A stretch of 64,000 nucleotides of DNA, taken from Bradyrhizobium rifense (GTDB taxonomy: Bacteria > Pseudomonadota > Alphaproteobacteria > Rhizobiales > Xanthobacteraceae). The stretch lies in assembly GCF_008123425.1 (NCBI RefSeq), contig NZ_VSSS01000050.1, positions 124,001 to 188,000 on the forward strand. Reading direction: 5' to 3'. How positions within the stretch are numbered: the stretch's first letter is position 1; every line of letters starts with the position of its first letter. The translations under genes and the position numbers were made by a program. Below, one piece after another: positions 44,027-52,765 of the stretch. Under the pieces are notes generated by a model. The model saw nothing but the letters and a program-made list of their open reading frames with translations. It did no database searches and was not told the origin of the DNA.

Positions 44027-45718
44027 ATGAAATTTGATGTGCGCGTACCATTGATTGCCGTCGCCGCCATTTTCGCCGGCTTGATCGTCGCGTTAGCCCA
44101 AGACAAGCCTCAAGATAAGCCAGTGCCGAACAGTCCCGTCCATCTGCAACAGGGCTGGAGCGACGAGACCGCCGATCGCTGGCATTTCATCTCGCAGGGA
44201 ACGGCGCTGATCCCCTATGAATGGTTCGTCGCGCTGGAGCAGCCGGGACAGCCTTCCGGGCAAACCGCACTGATCAAGGCGCCCGACAATTTGCAGCGGC
44301 TGGGTTTCCTCCCCGAACCCGTCAACCCGACCAACAATCCGGACGGTCTTGCGATCGGTCTCTACAGCACCCCGGTGGATATTCCCGACGGCAGGCACGC
44401 CTGCTGGAAAGGCAATTGGCTCGGCCTCGGCTGTGCCGGCTGTCACACCGGGCAGGTCAGCTATCGCGGCCAGCAGATCCGCATCGAAGGCGGTCCGTCC
44501 CATATCGACATCGATTCATTCGTCGGACAGCTGGTCGGGTCCATCACCGCGGTCCTGCAGAATCAGGACGGGGCCGGACAGCGCTTCATGGCGCGGGTGA
44601 AGGCGCCGCCTGCCGACGTGCAGAGCGGATTGCAATGTTTTGGCGGCGTCCTGCAGGCGGCCGCCAAGTTCAACCAGATCGTCGGTGGAAACTCCGGCGA
44701 TACGGCGGGCGGGGCGGGCAGGCTGGACGCGCACGGCGCCGGCTTGAACCAGCTGCTGGCCGGACCGTTCAGGCTGATGACCGCCCCGTCGGACATCGGC
44801 GAGACCAGGAATTATGCGCATCTGACCGCGCCGGTGCGATACCCGGCGCTGTGGGACACGCCGCGCTTCAGCTGGGTTCTGTACAACGCCTCGATTCGTC
44901 AGCCGTTGACGCGCAATCTCGTCGAGGCGCTCGGTGTGCTCGCGCCGATCAAGCATGATGCGACGATGATCACGCCCGACGTGATGCACGGGGTCCAGAT
45001 GGAGAATGTCGTCTGGGGTCAGCGGAAGCTGATGGATCTGCGCTCTCCGCGCTGGCCCGAAGCCATTCTCGGTACACTTGACCAGAAGCGGGCGCTGCGC
45101 GGCCAGCTTGTTTATGTCAGCGCGTGCGCGAATTGCCACGAGGCCGCGCCCGTTGAAGCAGCTTCCGGGGCTTGCAGCGAGATCCAGGTCCCGCTGGTCG
45201 ATCTCCGCAGGATCGGCACCGATCCCGAGCAGGCGACGACGTTCAACCGCCGCAAGATCGCGCTGTCGAAGATCGGCGGTCCGGACGTGATGTCCAACTA
45301 CAAGGCCGCCGAGGTTCTCACCGGAAACATCGCCGCGCAGTGGATCGGCCGGTCCAAGGACAACGCGGCCAGCGCCGCCGAGATCAATTGCGGCCGTCCA
45401 AACCAGTACAGGGCGCCGCTCGCCTACCGGGCAAGGCCGCTCAACGGCATCTGGGCGATGGCGCCCTATCTGCATAACGGCTCGGTGCCGTCGTTGAATG
45501 ACCTCCTGCTGCCGCCAGGGCAGCGGCCGAAGACCTTCTATGTCGGCAATTGGGAGTTCAATCCGGACATCGTGGGATACGACATGAAGGCGCAGGCGCC
45601 GGGCGCGTTCCTGTTCGATACGACCGTGCGCGGCAACTCGAATGCCGGGCACGTCTACGGAACGGATATGACCGAGGACGACCGCAAGGCGCTGATCGAA
45701 TATCTCAAGACGCTCTGA
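44027..45718 (+). CDS. Di-heme c-type cytochrome, RoxA/MauG-like
   Basis: A 563-residue periplasmic protein with an N-terminal hydrophobic signal segment (about 8-24) and two c-heme sites, CAGCH at 136-140 and CANCH at 367-371. The C-terminal motif NGIWAMAPYLHNGSVPSLNDLL is shared by di-heme cytochrome c peroxidase and rubber-oxygenase-like (RoxA/RoxB) proteins. It may act as a peroxidase, dioxygenase or electron carrier. ATG 44027 is used; 44024 is also possible. It is convergent with the methyltransferase gene, with no obvious metabolic partner. Confidence 0.82.
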   Translation: MKFDVRVPLIAVAAIFAGLIVALAQDKPQDKPVPNSPVHLQQGWSDETADRWHFISQGTALIPYEWFVALEQPGQPSGQTALIKAPDNLQRLGFLPEPVNPTNNPDGLAIGLYSTPVDIPDGRHACWKGNWLGLGCAGCHTGQVSYRGQQIRIEGGPSHIDIDSFVGQLVGSITAVLQNQDGAGQRFMARVKAPPADVQSGLQCFGGVLQAAAKFNQIVGGNSGDTAGGAGRLDAHGAGLNQLLAGPFRLMTAPSDIGETRNYAHLTAPVRYPALWDTPRFSWVLYNASIRQPLTRNLVEALGVLAPIKHDATMITPDVMHGVQMENVVWGQRKLMDLRSPRWPEAILGTLDQKRALRGQLVYVSACANCHEAAPVEAASGACSEIQVPLVDLRRIGTDPEQATTFNRRKIALSKIGGPDVMSNYKAAEVLTGNIAAQWIGRSKDNAASAAEINCGRPNQYRAPLAYRARPLNGIWAMAPYLHNGSVPSLNDLLLPPGQRPKTFYVGNWEFNPDIVGYDMKAQAPGAFLFDTTVRGNSNAGHVYGTDMTEDDRKALIEYLKTL

Positions 45719-45727
45719 GCGGGCGCC

Positions 45728-46567
45728 TCAGTCCTTGCGGCAGGTGAAGCAATAATAGGGGCAAGTGCCGTCGGCGAAGGACGCATGCAGCTGCGTGCCC
45801 GGAATGCCGGCGAACTCATGCGAGACGCCGAGCAGCATCCGCGGCACGATCTCGTCCGCCAGCGCCGTGCGTCGCGCGCCGTCGAGCTCCAGCGCGCGCG
45901 CCACATTGGGGGTGATGTCGTCCTCCCTCACGAGGCGCAAGCGCGACTGGGCGAGGGCCTCGCGCGGATACACGTCCTTCGACCGGTCTTCGAAGCACGC
46001 CATCAGGAAGGCGCCGCCCGGCCTGAGCACGCGGTGGACCTCGTCCAGAAAGCGCCCCATGTCGCCGTAATGCTGCGCGCTCTCGACGTTGACCAGGATG
46101 TCGAAACTCTCGTCCGCGAACGGCAGGCTGAGTGCATTCCCGACGCGGAATGCGAGATTGCCCTGGTCGGCATAGCGCGCCTTGCTGAAGCGGATCGCCG
46201 GCTTGCAGATGTCGAGCCCGGTGTAGCTTTTGGGGTGGAGATATCGCGCGATGTAGGACGCGCCGCCGCCACGCCCGCTTCCGACCTCCAGCACATCCTT
46301 CCCCTCGATCGCGGAACCCGATGCGACATGATGATAGAGCTGGATCGCGTAGCGATCGGGCTCGTCGGCGGCTTGCAGCGCGACCTGCTCGCCGTTCAGC
46401 GAGGCATAGCCGTAGTTGAGGAACCGGATCGCGGCGTCCCTGTCGAGGTTGCTCAGCAGGGAGTACCAGGCGTTGGTGAAGAGCTGGCGCGCGGCGCGCG
46501 AATAAAACAGTTTTACGACGGCCGAGTGGATCGGGTTTGCCGCTGTCGGATACGGATCCTGCTTCAC
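45728..46567 (-). CDS. SAM-dependent methyltransferase (class I)
   Basis: A 279-residue methyltransferase with motif I LEVGSGRGGGASYIARYL, the later acidic TGLDIC, and post-I HYGDMGRFLDEVHRVLRPGGAFL. An N-terminal helical extension of about 80 residues and a C-terminal GTCPYYCFTC segment resemble phthiotriol/phenolphthiotriol- and sterol-type methyltransferases. Probable substrate: a lipid or polyketide-like small molecule, unassigned. The start is GTG 46567 with a GAGAG-like site; an ATG-only annotation would shorten the protein. Confidence 0.85.
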   Translation of the reverse strand: MKQDPYPTAANPIHSAVVKLFYSRAARQLFTNAWYSLLSNLDRDAAIRFLNYGYASLNGEQVALQAADEPDRYAIQLYHHVASGSAIEGKDVLEVGSGRGGGASYIARYLHPKSYTGLDICKPAIRFSKARYADQGNLAFRVGNALSLPFADESFDILVNVESAQHYGDMGRFLDEVHRVLRPGGAFLMACFEDRSKDVYPREALAQSRLRLVREDDITPNVARALELDGARRTALADEIVPRMLLGVSHEFAGIPGTQLHASFADGTCPYYCFTCRKD

Positions 46568-46665
46568 GGATGAATACTCTCACGCGAAAATGGGGAACGC
46601 TTCCATCATAAAGCATGGGCTAGTGCTCTCGATGCGTCAACAATGGCGACGCTTGCCTGCCACGA

Positions 46666-46693
46666 TTGACTTCAATCCTTGGGGGGATATACT
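46666..46693 (+). promoter_or_regulatory. Sigma-70-type promoter of the cyclase gene
   Basis: TTGACT (46666-46671), 16 bases, then TATACT (46688-46693), a near-consensus -35/-10 pair. The predicted transcription start is about 46700, giving a short 5' leader of about 29 bases to ATG 46729. This supports the chosen start over upstream in-frame codons and suggests housekeeping-level transcription. Confidence 0.7.
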
Positions 46694-46728
46694 TTAGGTT
46701 TAGTACAGGTATAGCTGGACCCCGCGTG

Positions 46729-49700
46729 ATGACTGGGCAGGTTGCTGCCTGGTTGGAGAAGGTCGGCCTCCCTCAATACCTAAAGTCCTTTTCCGACCAC
46801 GGCATTGATTTCGACATTCTTTCCGAGATTACGGATCGCGATCTCGCGACCATGGGCGTCGTGCTGGGGCACCGGCGCAGGCTGCTGCGTTCGATTGCCG
46901 AGCTCGACGTTCCGAAGGCGCGTCTGCTCGCACCGGAGATCGACGCGGGCGCCGAGCGCCGACAACTCACGATCATGTTCTGCGACCTCGTCGGTTCGAC
47001 TGCGCTGTCGCAGCAGTTCGATCCCGAGGAGATGCGCGAGATCCTGCAAGCCTATCGCGAGGCCGCGACCGCGGTCATTGCGAGCTATGACGGCATCGTC
47101 TCGCGATTGGTGGGCGACGGCATCCTGTCCTATTTCGGCTATCCATCGGCTCACGAGGACGATGCCGAGCGCGCGGTCCGCGCCGGGGTCGAGATCACCG
47201 CCGCGGTCCAGGCCATCGACGTGCAGCCGGGATTGCGGCTGGAGGTGCGGATCGGGATTGCGACCGGGCTCGTCGTCGTCGGCGATCTCGTCGCAAAGGA
47301 CGCCTCGAGCCGGCTCGAGGTGATCGGTGAGACGCCGAACCTCGCGGCGCGGATGCAGGCCTTCGCCGAGCCCGGCACGGTCATCATCGCCTCCTCGACG
47401 CGGCGGCTGCTCGGCAATCTGTTCGAGCTGCGCGCGCTCGGCACGCGCGCGATCAAGGGATTCACCGAGCCGATCGAAATCTGGGCGGTGGAACGTCCAT
47501 CGCCGTCCGCGAGCCGCTTCGAAGCTTACCGCTCGGCGGGCCTCGCCGGTTTCGTCGGCCGCGAGCACGAGCTCGACCGGCTGGCCGAGTGCAAGCAGCG
47601 GGCCTGGCGCGGCCAGGGCCAGGTCGTGCTGATTTCCGGCGAGCCTGGCATCGGCAAGTCGCGGCTGGCGGCGCATTTCCTCAATGAGCGGGTCGCGGCG
47701 GAGCCGCACATCCGATTGCGCTATCAGTGCTCGCCGCATCATCGCGCCAGCGCGCTCTATCCTGTCATCACCCAGCTGCAGCGCGCGGCGAAGCTCGGTG
47801 CCGGCGACGGCAACGCACAGCGGCTGCGCAAGCTCGAAGCGCTGTTCGGGCGCAGCGATCTGAAGACGCCGACGCTGGTGCCGCTGTTTGCGGATCTGCT
47901 GTCGATCGCCACCGACGGACGCTATCCGCCGCTCGACTGGACTCCGCAGCAGCTGCGGCGCAACACGCTTGCCGCGCTGATCCAGCGCCTGCAGCGCCTG
48001 TGCGCCGAGGCGCCGGTGGTCTGCATCGTCGAGGATCTGCATTGGGCCGATGCGACCTCGCTCGAGCTGCTCGGGCTCGCGGTCAGGCTGGCCGACCAGC
48101 TTCGCCTGCTGCTCGTGCTGACATTCCGCGACGAATTCACGCTGCCATGGATGGGTCCGGCGAATCTGACGACGCTGGAGCTCGGACGGCTCAAGGAGAG
48201 CGACGTCCAGCGCATGATCGCCGAGGTGATCGGCAGCCGCGCGGTCCCGTCCGAGCTGGTCACGCAGATCGCGACGCGGACCGACGGCATCCCGCTGTTC
48301 GTCGAGGAGCTGACGCGCACGGTGCTGGAGATGGGCGTTCTCGAAAAGGGGGCGGGCGGCCGCTACAGGATGGCCGGCAGCCTGCCGCGCCTGTCGATCC
48401 CGACGACGCTCCAGGATTCGCTGATGGCGCGGCTTGACCGGCTCGGGCCGGCCAAGGAGGTCGCGCAAGTGTGCGCCGTCATCGGCCGCGAATTCTCCGA
48501 CGTGCTGCTGCGTGCGATCTCGGACAAGGACGATGCGGAGCTCGATGCCCGGCTCGCCCAGCTCGAGGCCGCCGAATTGATTTTCCGCAGCGCCTCCGCG
48601 CCCGAGAGCGTCTATACGTTCAAGCACGCGCTGGTGCAGGACACCGCCTATGAAAGCCTGCTCCGGAGCAGCCGGCGGCGACTGCACGAGCGGATCGCGG
48701 CCGTGCTCCAGGAGAAATTCCCGGACGCCGCCGCAGCAGCGCCGGAAATTGCCGCGCATCATCTCACGCAGGCGGGTCTCGTCGAGGACGCCGTCGAGTG
48801 GTGGGGCAAGGCGGGCGACCGCGCGCTGCGCAGTTCGGCCTATCCCGAGGCGATCGCGCATCTGACCAAGGCCATCGGCCTTGCGGAAGGCCTCAGCGAA
48901 AGCCCGGCCGGACAAAGCCGGCGGCTGCAATTGCAGATCGCCTATGGCAACGCGCTGATCGCAACGCGCGGCTATGGCGCGCCGGAGACGTCGGTCGCGT
49001 TCGCACGCGCGCGCGAGCTCGCCTCCAGCCTCAAGGGCGCGCCCGAGCGCTTCGCCGCCACTTACGGCCTGTGGGTCGGCAGCCTCGTTCGCAGCGAGCT
49101 CGGATCGATGCAGGAGCTCGCGGGGGCGTTCCTGCAGGATACCGCCGACCGGCCCGACGCGCCGGAGGCGGGGATTGCGCATCGCGTCTGCGGCATGACG
49201 CGTTGGTTCGAGGGCAATTTCGTCGATGCCAAGCAGCATCTCGAGCAGGCGATCACGATCTACCGCGACGAGCACGATCGCAATCTCGCCTTCCTGTACG
49301 GCCACGATTGCGGGATCGCCGCGGCGATCTACCTCGCGCTGGTGCTGTGGCCACTCGGCGAGGTCGACCGCGCCGAGCAACTGGCGCAGCAGGCGATCCG
49401 CCGTGCGGCCGACAGCGGCCATGTCGCGACGATGGTCTACACGCATTTCCACAAGATCGTGCTCGAGGCGGTGCGCGGCAACCCTGAAGGTGCCAGGCCG
49501 CATGTCGATGCGGTGATCGAGCTCAGCCGCGAGCACGGCCTTCTGCTCTATGCGCGAGCCGGCAAATTCTGGAACGGCTGGATCCGCTGCCGTCTTGGCG
49601 AGCGCGCGGCCGGGCTCCAGGAGATGGAAGACTCCATCGCGCTGCCGCTGGTCGGAAAGATGGCGACCGGGCTCTACGTGCCCTTGACCTGGACGCTGCT

Positions 49701-50112
49701 TGCGGAAGCCAAGGCCGGCGAGGGGCAGTTCGACGAGGCGCTCGCGATCCTCGACGAACAGCTCGTCGAGGTGGAGCGGACCGGACAGGAATGGTTCACG
49801 CCGGAGATCCTGCGCTGGCGCGGCGAGCTGCTGCTGCGCAAGGATCCCATCGATATCGTCGCCGCGGAGGCCGCGTTCATCCAGGCCATCGAGACCGCAC
49901 GAGCGCAGCACACCGCGACGTACGAGCTGCGCGCAGCCCTTTCGCTGGCCCGACTGTATCAGGCGAGCGGAACGGATGCGCAGGCGCACAGCGTGCTCAG
50001 TCCGGTGGTCGGGATGTTCACCAACGCACAGGAGTTGCCGGAGATTTTCGAAGCACGGGCGGCCATGGAGCGTTCCAGCAAGACCAGCCCATGCGCAAAC
50101 CCATGCGACTGA
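46729..50112 (+). CDS. SAM domain - class III cyclase - AAA ATPase - TPR signalling protein
   Basis: A 1127-residue cytoplasmic protein. The N-terminal sterile-alpha-motif domain (about 1-60, WLEKVGLPQYLKSFSDHGID) precedes a class III nucleotide cyclase catalytic domain (about 75-250). The metal aspartates are Asp86 (FCDLVGS) and Asp130 (VGDG), and the Asn204/Arg208 transition-state residues (TPNLAARM) are present. The lysine that usually selects adenine is Arg126 (VSRLVGDG), and the paired position is Glu201. Next come an AAA-type ATPase (GEPGIGKS at 304-311, VEDLHWAD Walker B) and a long C-terminal TPR region. The family is common in Rhizobiales; the nucleotide product may be cAMP or altered. 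Confidence 0.9.
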   Translation: MTGQVAAWLEKVGLPQYLKSFSDHGIDFDILSEITDRDLATMGVVLGHRRRLLRSIAELDVPKARLLAPEIDAGAERRQLTIMFCDLVGSTALSQQFDPEEMREILQAYREAATAVIASYDGIVSRLVGDGILSYFGYPSAHEDDAERAVRAGVEITAAVQAIDVQPGLRLEVRIGIATGLVVVGDLVAKDASSRLEVIGETPNLAARMQAFAEPGTVIIASSTRRLLGNLFELRALGTRAIKGFTEPIEIWAVERPSPSASRFEAYRSAGLAGFVGREHELDRLAECKQRAWRGQGQVVLISGEPGIGKSRLAAHFLNERVAAEPHIRLRYQCSPHHRASALYPVITQLQRAAKLGAGDGNAQRLRKLEALFGRSDLKTPTLVPLFADLLSIATDGRYPPLDWTPQQLRRNTLAALIQRLQRLCAEAPVVCIVEDLHWADATSLELLGLAVRLADQLRLLLVLTFRDEFTLPWMGPANLTTLELGRLKESDVQRMIAEVIGSRAVPSELVTQIATRTDGIPLFVEELTRTVLEMGVLEKGAGGRYRMAGSLPRLSIPTTLQDSLMARLDRLGPAKEVAQVCAVIGREFSDVLLRAISDKDDAELDARLAQLEAAELIFRSASAPESVYTFKHALVQDTAYESLLRSSRRRLHERIAAVLQEKFPDAAAAAPEIAAHHLTQAGLVEDAVEWWGKAGDRALRSSAYPEAIAHLTKAIGLAEGLSESPAGQSRRLQLQIAYGNALIATRGYGAPETSVAFARARELASSLKGAPERFAATYGLWVGSLVRSELGSMQELAGAFLQDTADRPDAPEAGIAHRVCGMTRWFEGNFVDAKQHLEQAITIYRDEHDRNLAFLYGHDCGIAAAIYLALVLWPLGEVDRAEQLAQQAIRRAADSGHVATMVYTHFHKIVLEAVRGNPEGARPHVDAVIELSREHGLLLYARAGKFWNGWIRCRLGERAAGLQEMEDSIALPLVGKMATGLYVPLTWTLLAEAKAGEGQFDEALAILDEQLVEVERTGQEWFTPEILRWRGELLLRKDPIDIVAAEAAFIQAIETARAQHTATYELRAALSLARLYQASGTDAQAHSVLSPVVGMFTNAQELPEIFEARAAMERSSKTSPCANPCD

Positions 50113-50639
50113 AAAATTTCTTGTACTTTGCCGATTTCGTGTTCTATCCCCTCGCAAGCGCCGCGCTGGTCGCGGTCGCGTTGCTCCTGAGAGAGCCGCT
50201 GCGCTGGGACGAAGCGGTGATCGGTTTCGCAAGCGGGCTGTTGCTCTGGAGCCTCGCCGAATACGTCATTCACCGCTTCGCCCTGCATGGTCCGGCCTTT
50301 CTCGCCGCCTTGCACGACATGCACCATTCCGATCCGCGCGCGCTGGTCGGCTCGCCGCTGTGGCTGAGCCTGGGCTCGATCTGTTTGGGATCGCTGCTGC
50401 CGGTGTGGCTCCTGGTCGGGTTTGGCAGCGCCTGCACCGTCACGGCGGGACTGATGCTGGGCTACATCTATTTCGGTGCGCTTCACCACATCATCCACCA
50501 TCACCCGGTGAAGCGCGGCGGCTATCTCTGGCGCCTGAAGCGCCGCCATACCCGCCATCACTACGGCAAGCGGCCGTGCAATTTCGGCGTGGTCACCAGC
50601 ATGTGGGATCGCGTGTTCGGAACGTATTGTTCCGAATAG
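50091..50639 (+). CDS. Fatty acid hydroxylase / sterol desaturase family membrane protein
   Basis: A 182-residue integral membrane protein with the di-iron histidine motifs of the fatty acid hydroxylase superfamily: YVIHRFALH, LHDMHHSDP, FGALHHIIHHHPV and RRHTRHH. It resembles short bacterial ceramide/fatty-acid hydroxylases or carotene-hydroxylase-like members. Its start ATG 50091 lies inside the end of the cyclase gene, which stops at 50112, so translation is overlapping and probably coupled; an ATG at 50103 is also possible. Likely role: hydroxylation of a membrane lipid. Confidence 0.88.
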   Translation: MRKPMRLKNFLYFADFVFYPLASAALVAVALLLREPLRWDEAVIGFASGLLLWSLAEYVIHRFALHGPAFLAALHDMHHSDPRALVGSPLWLSLGSICLGSLLPVWLLVGFGSACTVTAGLMLGYIYFGALHHIIHHHPVKRGGYLWRLKRRHTRHHYGKRPCNFGVVTSMWDRVFGTYCSE

Positions 50640-50643
50640 TGCT

Positions 50644-51006
50644 TCAGCCGCAATTCCAGATCGCGCCGATCGGCGTCCGCGTCCAGCACGGACCGAAGCT
50701 GCCGCCATTGTAGCGGGAGCCGCCAAAACCGGGCCGGCCGAAATAGTATCGTTCGCCGTCAATGTAGCGGTAATAGCTCGGCACCGGATCGATGTACCAG
50801 GGGCGCTGGTTTTCGCGGGCGTAGCGACGAAAGCCGTTTTTCTGCATGAAGATCGGCTGGCTGTTGCTCAGCGGCTGGCGATAGCCCGGCAGGAAGCCGT
50901 AGCCATGCCAGCTTTGCTTGGGCTTTTTTGCGACGGGCTCGGCAGGCGCTGTGGCCGGCAGCAGCGACAGGATGACAGCAACAAACAGACATAAGAGGCG
51001 CGACAT
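50644..51006 (-). CDS. Secreted hypothetical protein (120 residues)
   Basis: A 120-residue protein with a signal peptide (MSRLLCLFVAVILSLLPATAPA, cleavage about 21) and a mature part rich in Tyr, Gly, Arg and Pro (WHGYGFLPGYRQPL, YYFGRPGFGGSRYNGG). It contains GPCWTRTPIGAIWNCG, whose two cysteines could form a disulfide. I do not recognise a family. It is convergent with the hydroxylase-like gene (four-base gap). Confidence 0.72.
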   Translation of the reverse strand: MSRLLCLFVAVILSLLPATAPAEPVAKKPKQSWHGYGFLPGYRQPLSNSQPIFMQKNGFRRYARENQRPWYIDPVPSYYRYIDGERYYFGRPGFGGSRYNGGSFGPCWTRTPIGAIWNCG

Positions 51007-51130
51007 GGGTCGACCATAAACAGTCGGTCGCGGGAACGCCATTCAAATTCGAGTGGGATTTTTTGCAGGCGCGCACGGACAGAAAATCCGGCCGGGCCGA
51101 ATCGCGGCCCGGCCGTCACGTCCTTGTCGT

Positions 51131-51868
51131 CTACGCGTTCGCACCGCCATCGACGGTCAAGGCCGAGCCGGTGATGTATTTCGCCTTCTCGCTCGCCAGG
51201 AACGCCACCGCATTCGCGATATCATCCGGCGCGCCGTAGCGGCCGAGCGCCATGAACTGCTTCAGCGTCTCCGCGGTCGGGCCGTGAGCCGGGTTCATGT
51301 CGGTGTTGATCGAGCCCGGCTGCACCAGATTGACCGTAATGTCCTTGGGGCCGAGCTCGCGCGCCAACGCCTTGTTGAACGCGATCAGCGCCGACTTCGA
51401 CGCCGCGTAGATGCCGAGCGCCGGCGACGGCACGCGGTCGGCGAAATAGCTGCCGATGGTGATGATGCGACCGCCCTTGCCAAGGTGGGCCAATGCCGCC
51501 TTGCTCGCCACGATCGGCGAACGCACGTTGACGTTCAGCAGCGCGTCGATGTCGGCGAGCGAGATATCATTGAGGCCGCCAAGGCGCAGAATGCCGGCAT
51601 TGTTGACCAGGATATCGAGCCCGCCCAGGGCGGCGACGGTCTTGTCGACTGAGGCCTGGACGGCGGCGACATCGGCGCTGTCGGCCTGGATCGCGACGGC
51701 CTTCCGTCCCGCCGACTTGATGGTGTCCACGACCTTCGCGGCGGTGTCTGCGGACTTTTCGTAAGTGATGGCGACATCGGCGCCTTCCGCGGCGAGCGCC
51801 TTTGCGATGGCCGCGCCGATACCCCTGCTTGCGCCCGTCACCAGGGCCCGTTTTCCTGCCAGTGTCAT
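51131..51868 (-). CDS. SDR-family oxidoreductase
   Basis: A 245-residue classical short-chain dehydrogenase with the NAD(P) motif TGASRGIGAA (11-20), NNAG at 89-92, the active-site triad Ser140, Tyr154, Lys158 (GSYFADRVPSPALGIYAASK) and Asn114. The C-terminal LASEKAKYITGSALTVDGGA resembles 3-oxoacyl-ACP reductase-like SDRs. The start ATG 51868 has GGAG upstream. It is divergent from a TetR gene, with two copies of an operator between them. The substrate may be a quinone, ketone or acyl chain. Confidence 0.93.
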   Translation of the reverse strand: MTLAGKRALVTGASRGIGAAIAKALAAEGADVAITYEKSADTAAKVVDTIKSAGRKAVAIQADSADVAAVQASVDKTVAALGGLDILVNNAGILRLGGLNDISLADIDALLNVNVRSPIVASKAALAHLGKGGRIITIGSYFADRVPSPALGIYAASKSALIAFNKALARELGPKDITVNLVQPGSINTDMNPAHGPTAETLKQFMALGRYGAPDDIANAVAFLASEKAKYITGSALTVDGGANA

Positions 51869-51880
51869 CGCAATCTCCTA

Positions 51881-51902
51881 TTCTGTAACGATCGACACAG
51901 AA
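51881..51902. promoter_or_regulatory. Operator copy 1, SDR/TetR intergenic region
   Basis: A 22-base imperfect palindrome opening TTCTGTAACG and closing ACAGAA (9 of 11 positions pair). It lies 13 bases upstream of the SDR start. The same half-site recurs, inverted, at 51936-51957, so both promoters are likely under one repressor. Confidence 0.7.
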
Positions 51903-51935
51903 TATCTGGGATCTTGATCGGCCCCGTCAAGTGAA

Positions 51936-51957
51936 TTATGTGTTGATCATTACAGAA
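51936..51957. promoter_or_regulatory. Operator copy 2, SDR/TetR intergenic region
   Basis: The inverted second copy, read on the minus strand as TTCTGTAATG followed by ATCAACACATAA, has 8 of 11 positions paired and matches copy 1 at 17 of the 19 outermost positions. Its right edge is ten bases before the TetR ATG at 51967, overlapping the ribosome site region. Binding here would block the TetR gene itself. Confidence 0.7.
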
Positions 51958-51966
51958 AGGAGCGTC

Positions 51967-52599
51967 ATGGCGGGACGGCCACGGGAATTTGATCGAGAGG
52001 TGGCGCTGGAGGCCGCGATGCTGCTGTTCTGGCGCAAGGGCTTTGCCGGCGCCTCGATGAACGATCTGTGCGAGGTCATGGGCGTCCGCTCGCCGAGCCT
52101 CTATGCGGCCTTCGACAGCAAGGAGGCGCTGTATCTGGCGGCGTTCCAGCACTACGCCGCGACCGAGGGGCAGGCGGTCTGGGACAAGCTCGCGGAGGGG
52201 GCGACCGCACGCGCCGGCGTCGAGAATCTGCTGATCAAGGCGGCCGACACATTGCCGAAATCCCGCACGGCGCCCGCCGGCTGCATGGTTGCGCTGGGCG
52301 CCATCAGCGACGAATGGCCGGCCGCCATCGCGCGCGAGGTCAGAAAGGTCAGGCTCGAGCTGCTGGACAATCTGCGCGCGCGGTTAGAGGCGGCAGTCGC
52401 CAGCGGCGAATTGCCCGATGCGACCGACGTCGATGCGCTCAGCCGGTTCTATCTCGGCGTCTTCCAGGGCATGGCCGTCCAGGCCAAGGACGGCGCCACG
52501 CAGGCGGAACTGCGAGGTGCTGCCAAGGCGGCGATGGCGGCGTGGCCGGGCGAGGCGAGAGGTCGTCCTGAGCCAGTCTCGACGGCTCCTCGCCCATAG
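51967..52599 (+). CDS. TetR-family regulator
   Basis: A 210-residue TetR protein. The helix-turn-helix is in MNDLCEVMGVRSPSLYAAFDSKEAL (about residues 30-55) and a helical ligand-binding domain follows. The start MAGRPREFDREVALEAAMLL is typical of the YxaF/LmrA-like branch. ATG 51967 has an AGAAAGGAG site. It is divergent from the SDR gene and flanked by two operator copies, which predicts negative autoregulation and repression of the SDR until an aldehyde, ketone or antibiotic-like ligand binds. Confidence 0.93.
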   Translation: MAGRPREFDREVALEAAMLLFWRKGFAGASMNDLCEVMGVRSPSLYAAFDSKEALYLAAFQHYAATEGQAVWDKLAEGATARAGVENLLIKAADTLPKSRTAPAGCMVALGAISDEWPAAIAREVRKVRLELLDNLRARLEAAVASGELPDATDVDALSRFYLGVFQGMAVQAKDGATQAELRGAAKAAMAAWPGEARGRPEPVSTAPRP

Positions 52600-52678
52600 A
52601 GCGACGGCACAGCGGGCCATCGCCGTCCGATTTTGCGCCAATGCCGACATCTGGGGCATGGCGCGTTGGGCCGAGATA

Positions 52679-52692
52679 TTGATTTATCTCAA
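52679..52692 (+). promoter_or_regulatory. FixK/FNR-type anaerobox upstream of usp-like gene
   Basis: TTGA-TTTATC-TCAA, matching the FNR/FixK2 consensus core TTGA-N6-TCAA exactly. It lies 74 bases before the universal stress protein start, a usual distance for activation by a CRP/FNR regulator near the -35 region (centre at about -41 if transcription starts about 40 bases upstream of ATG). Predicts low-oxygen induction. Confidence 0.75.
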
Positions 52693-52765
52693 GACTGTAT
52701 CCGAAACGCGGACCCAGCTTGCCTTCGGAAGGCTGCGATACGTTCAGACAAGCGGGAGGCGAAGC

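Noticed and set aside
46780..50232. 1150-codon open frame on the minus strand
   Set aside because: It is antisense to the cyclase gene, has no recognisable family and results from GC-rich codon bias on the opposite strand.
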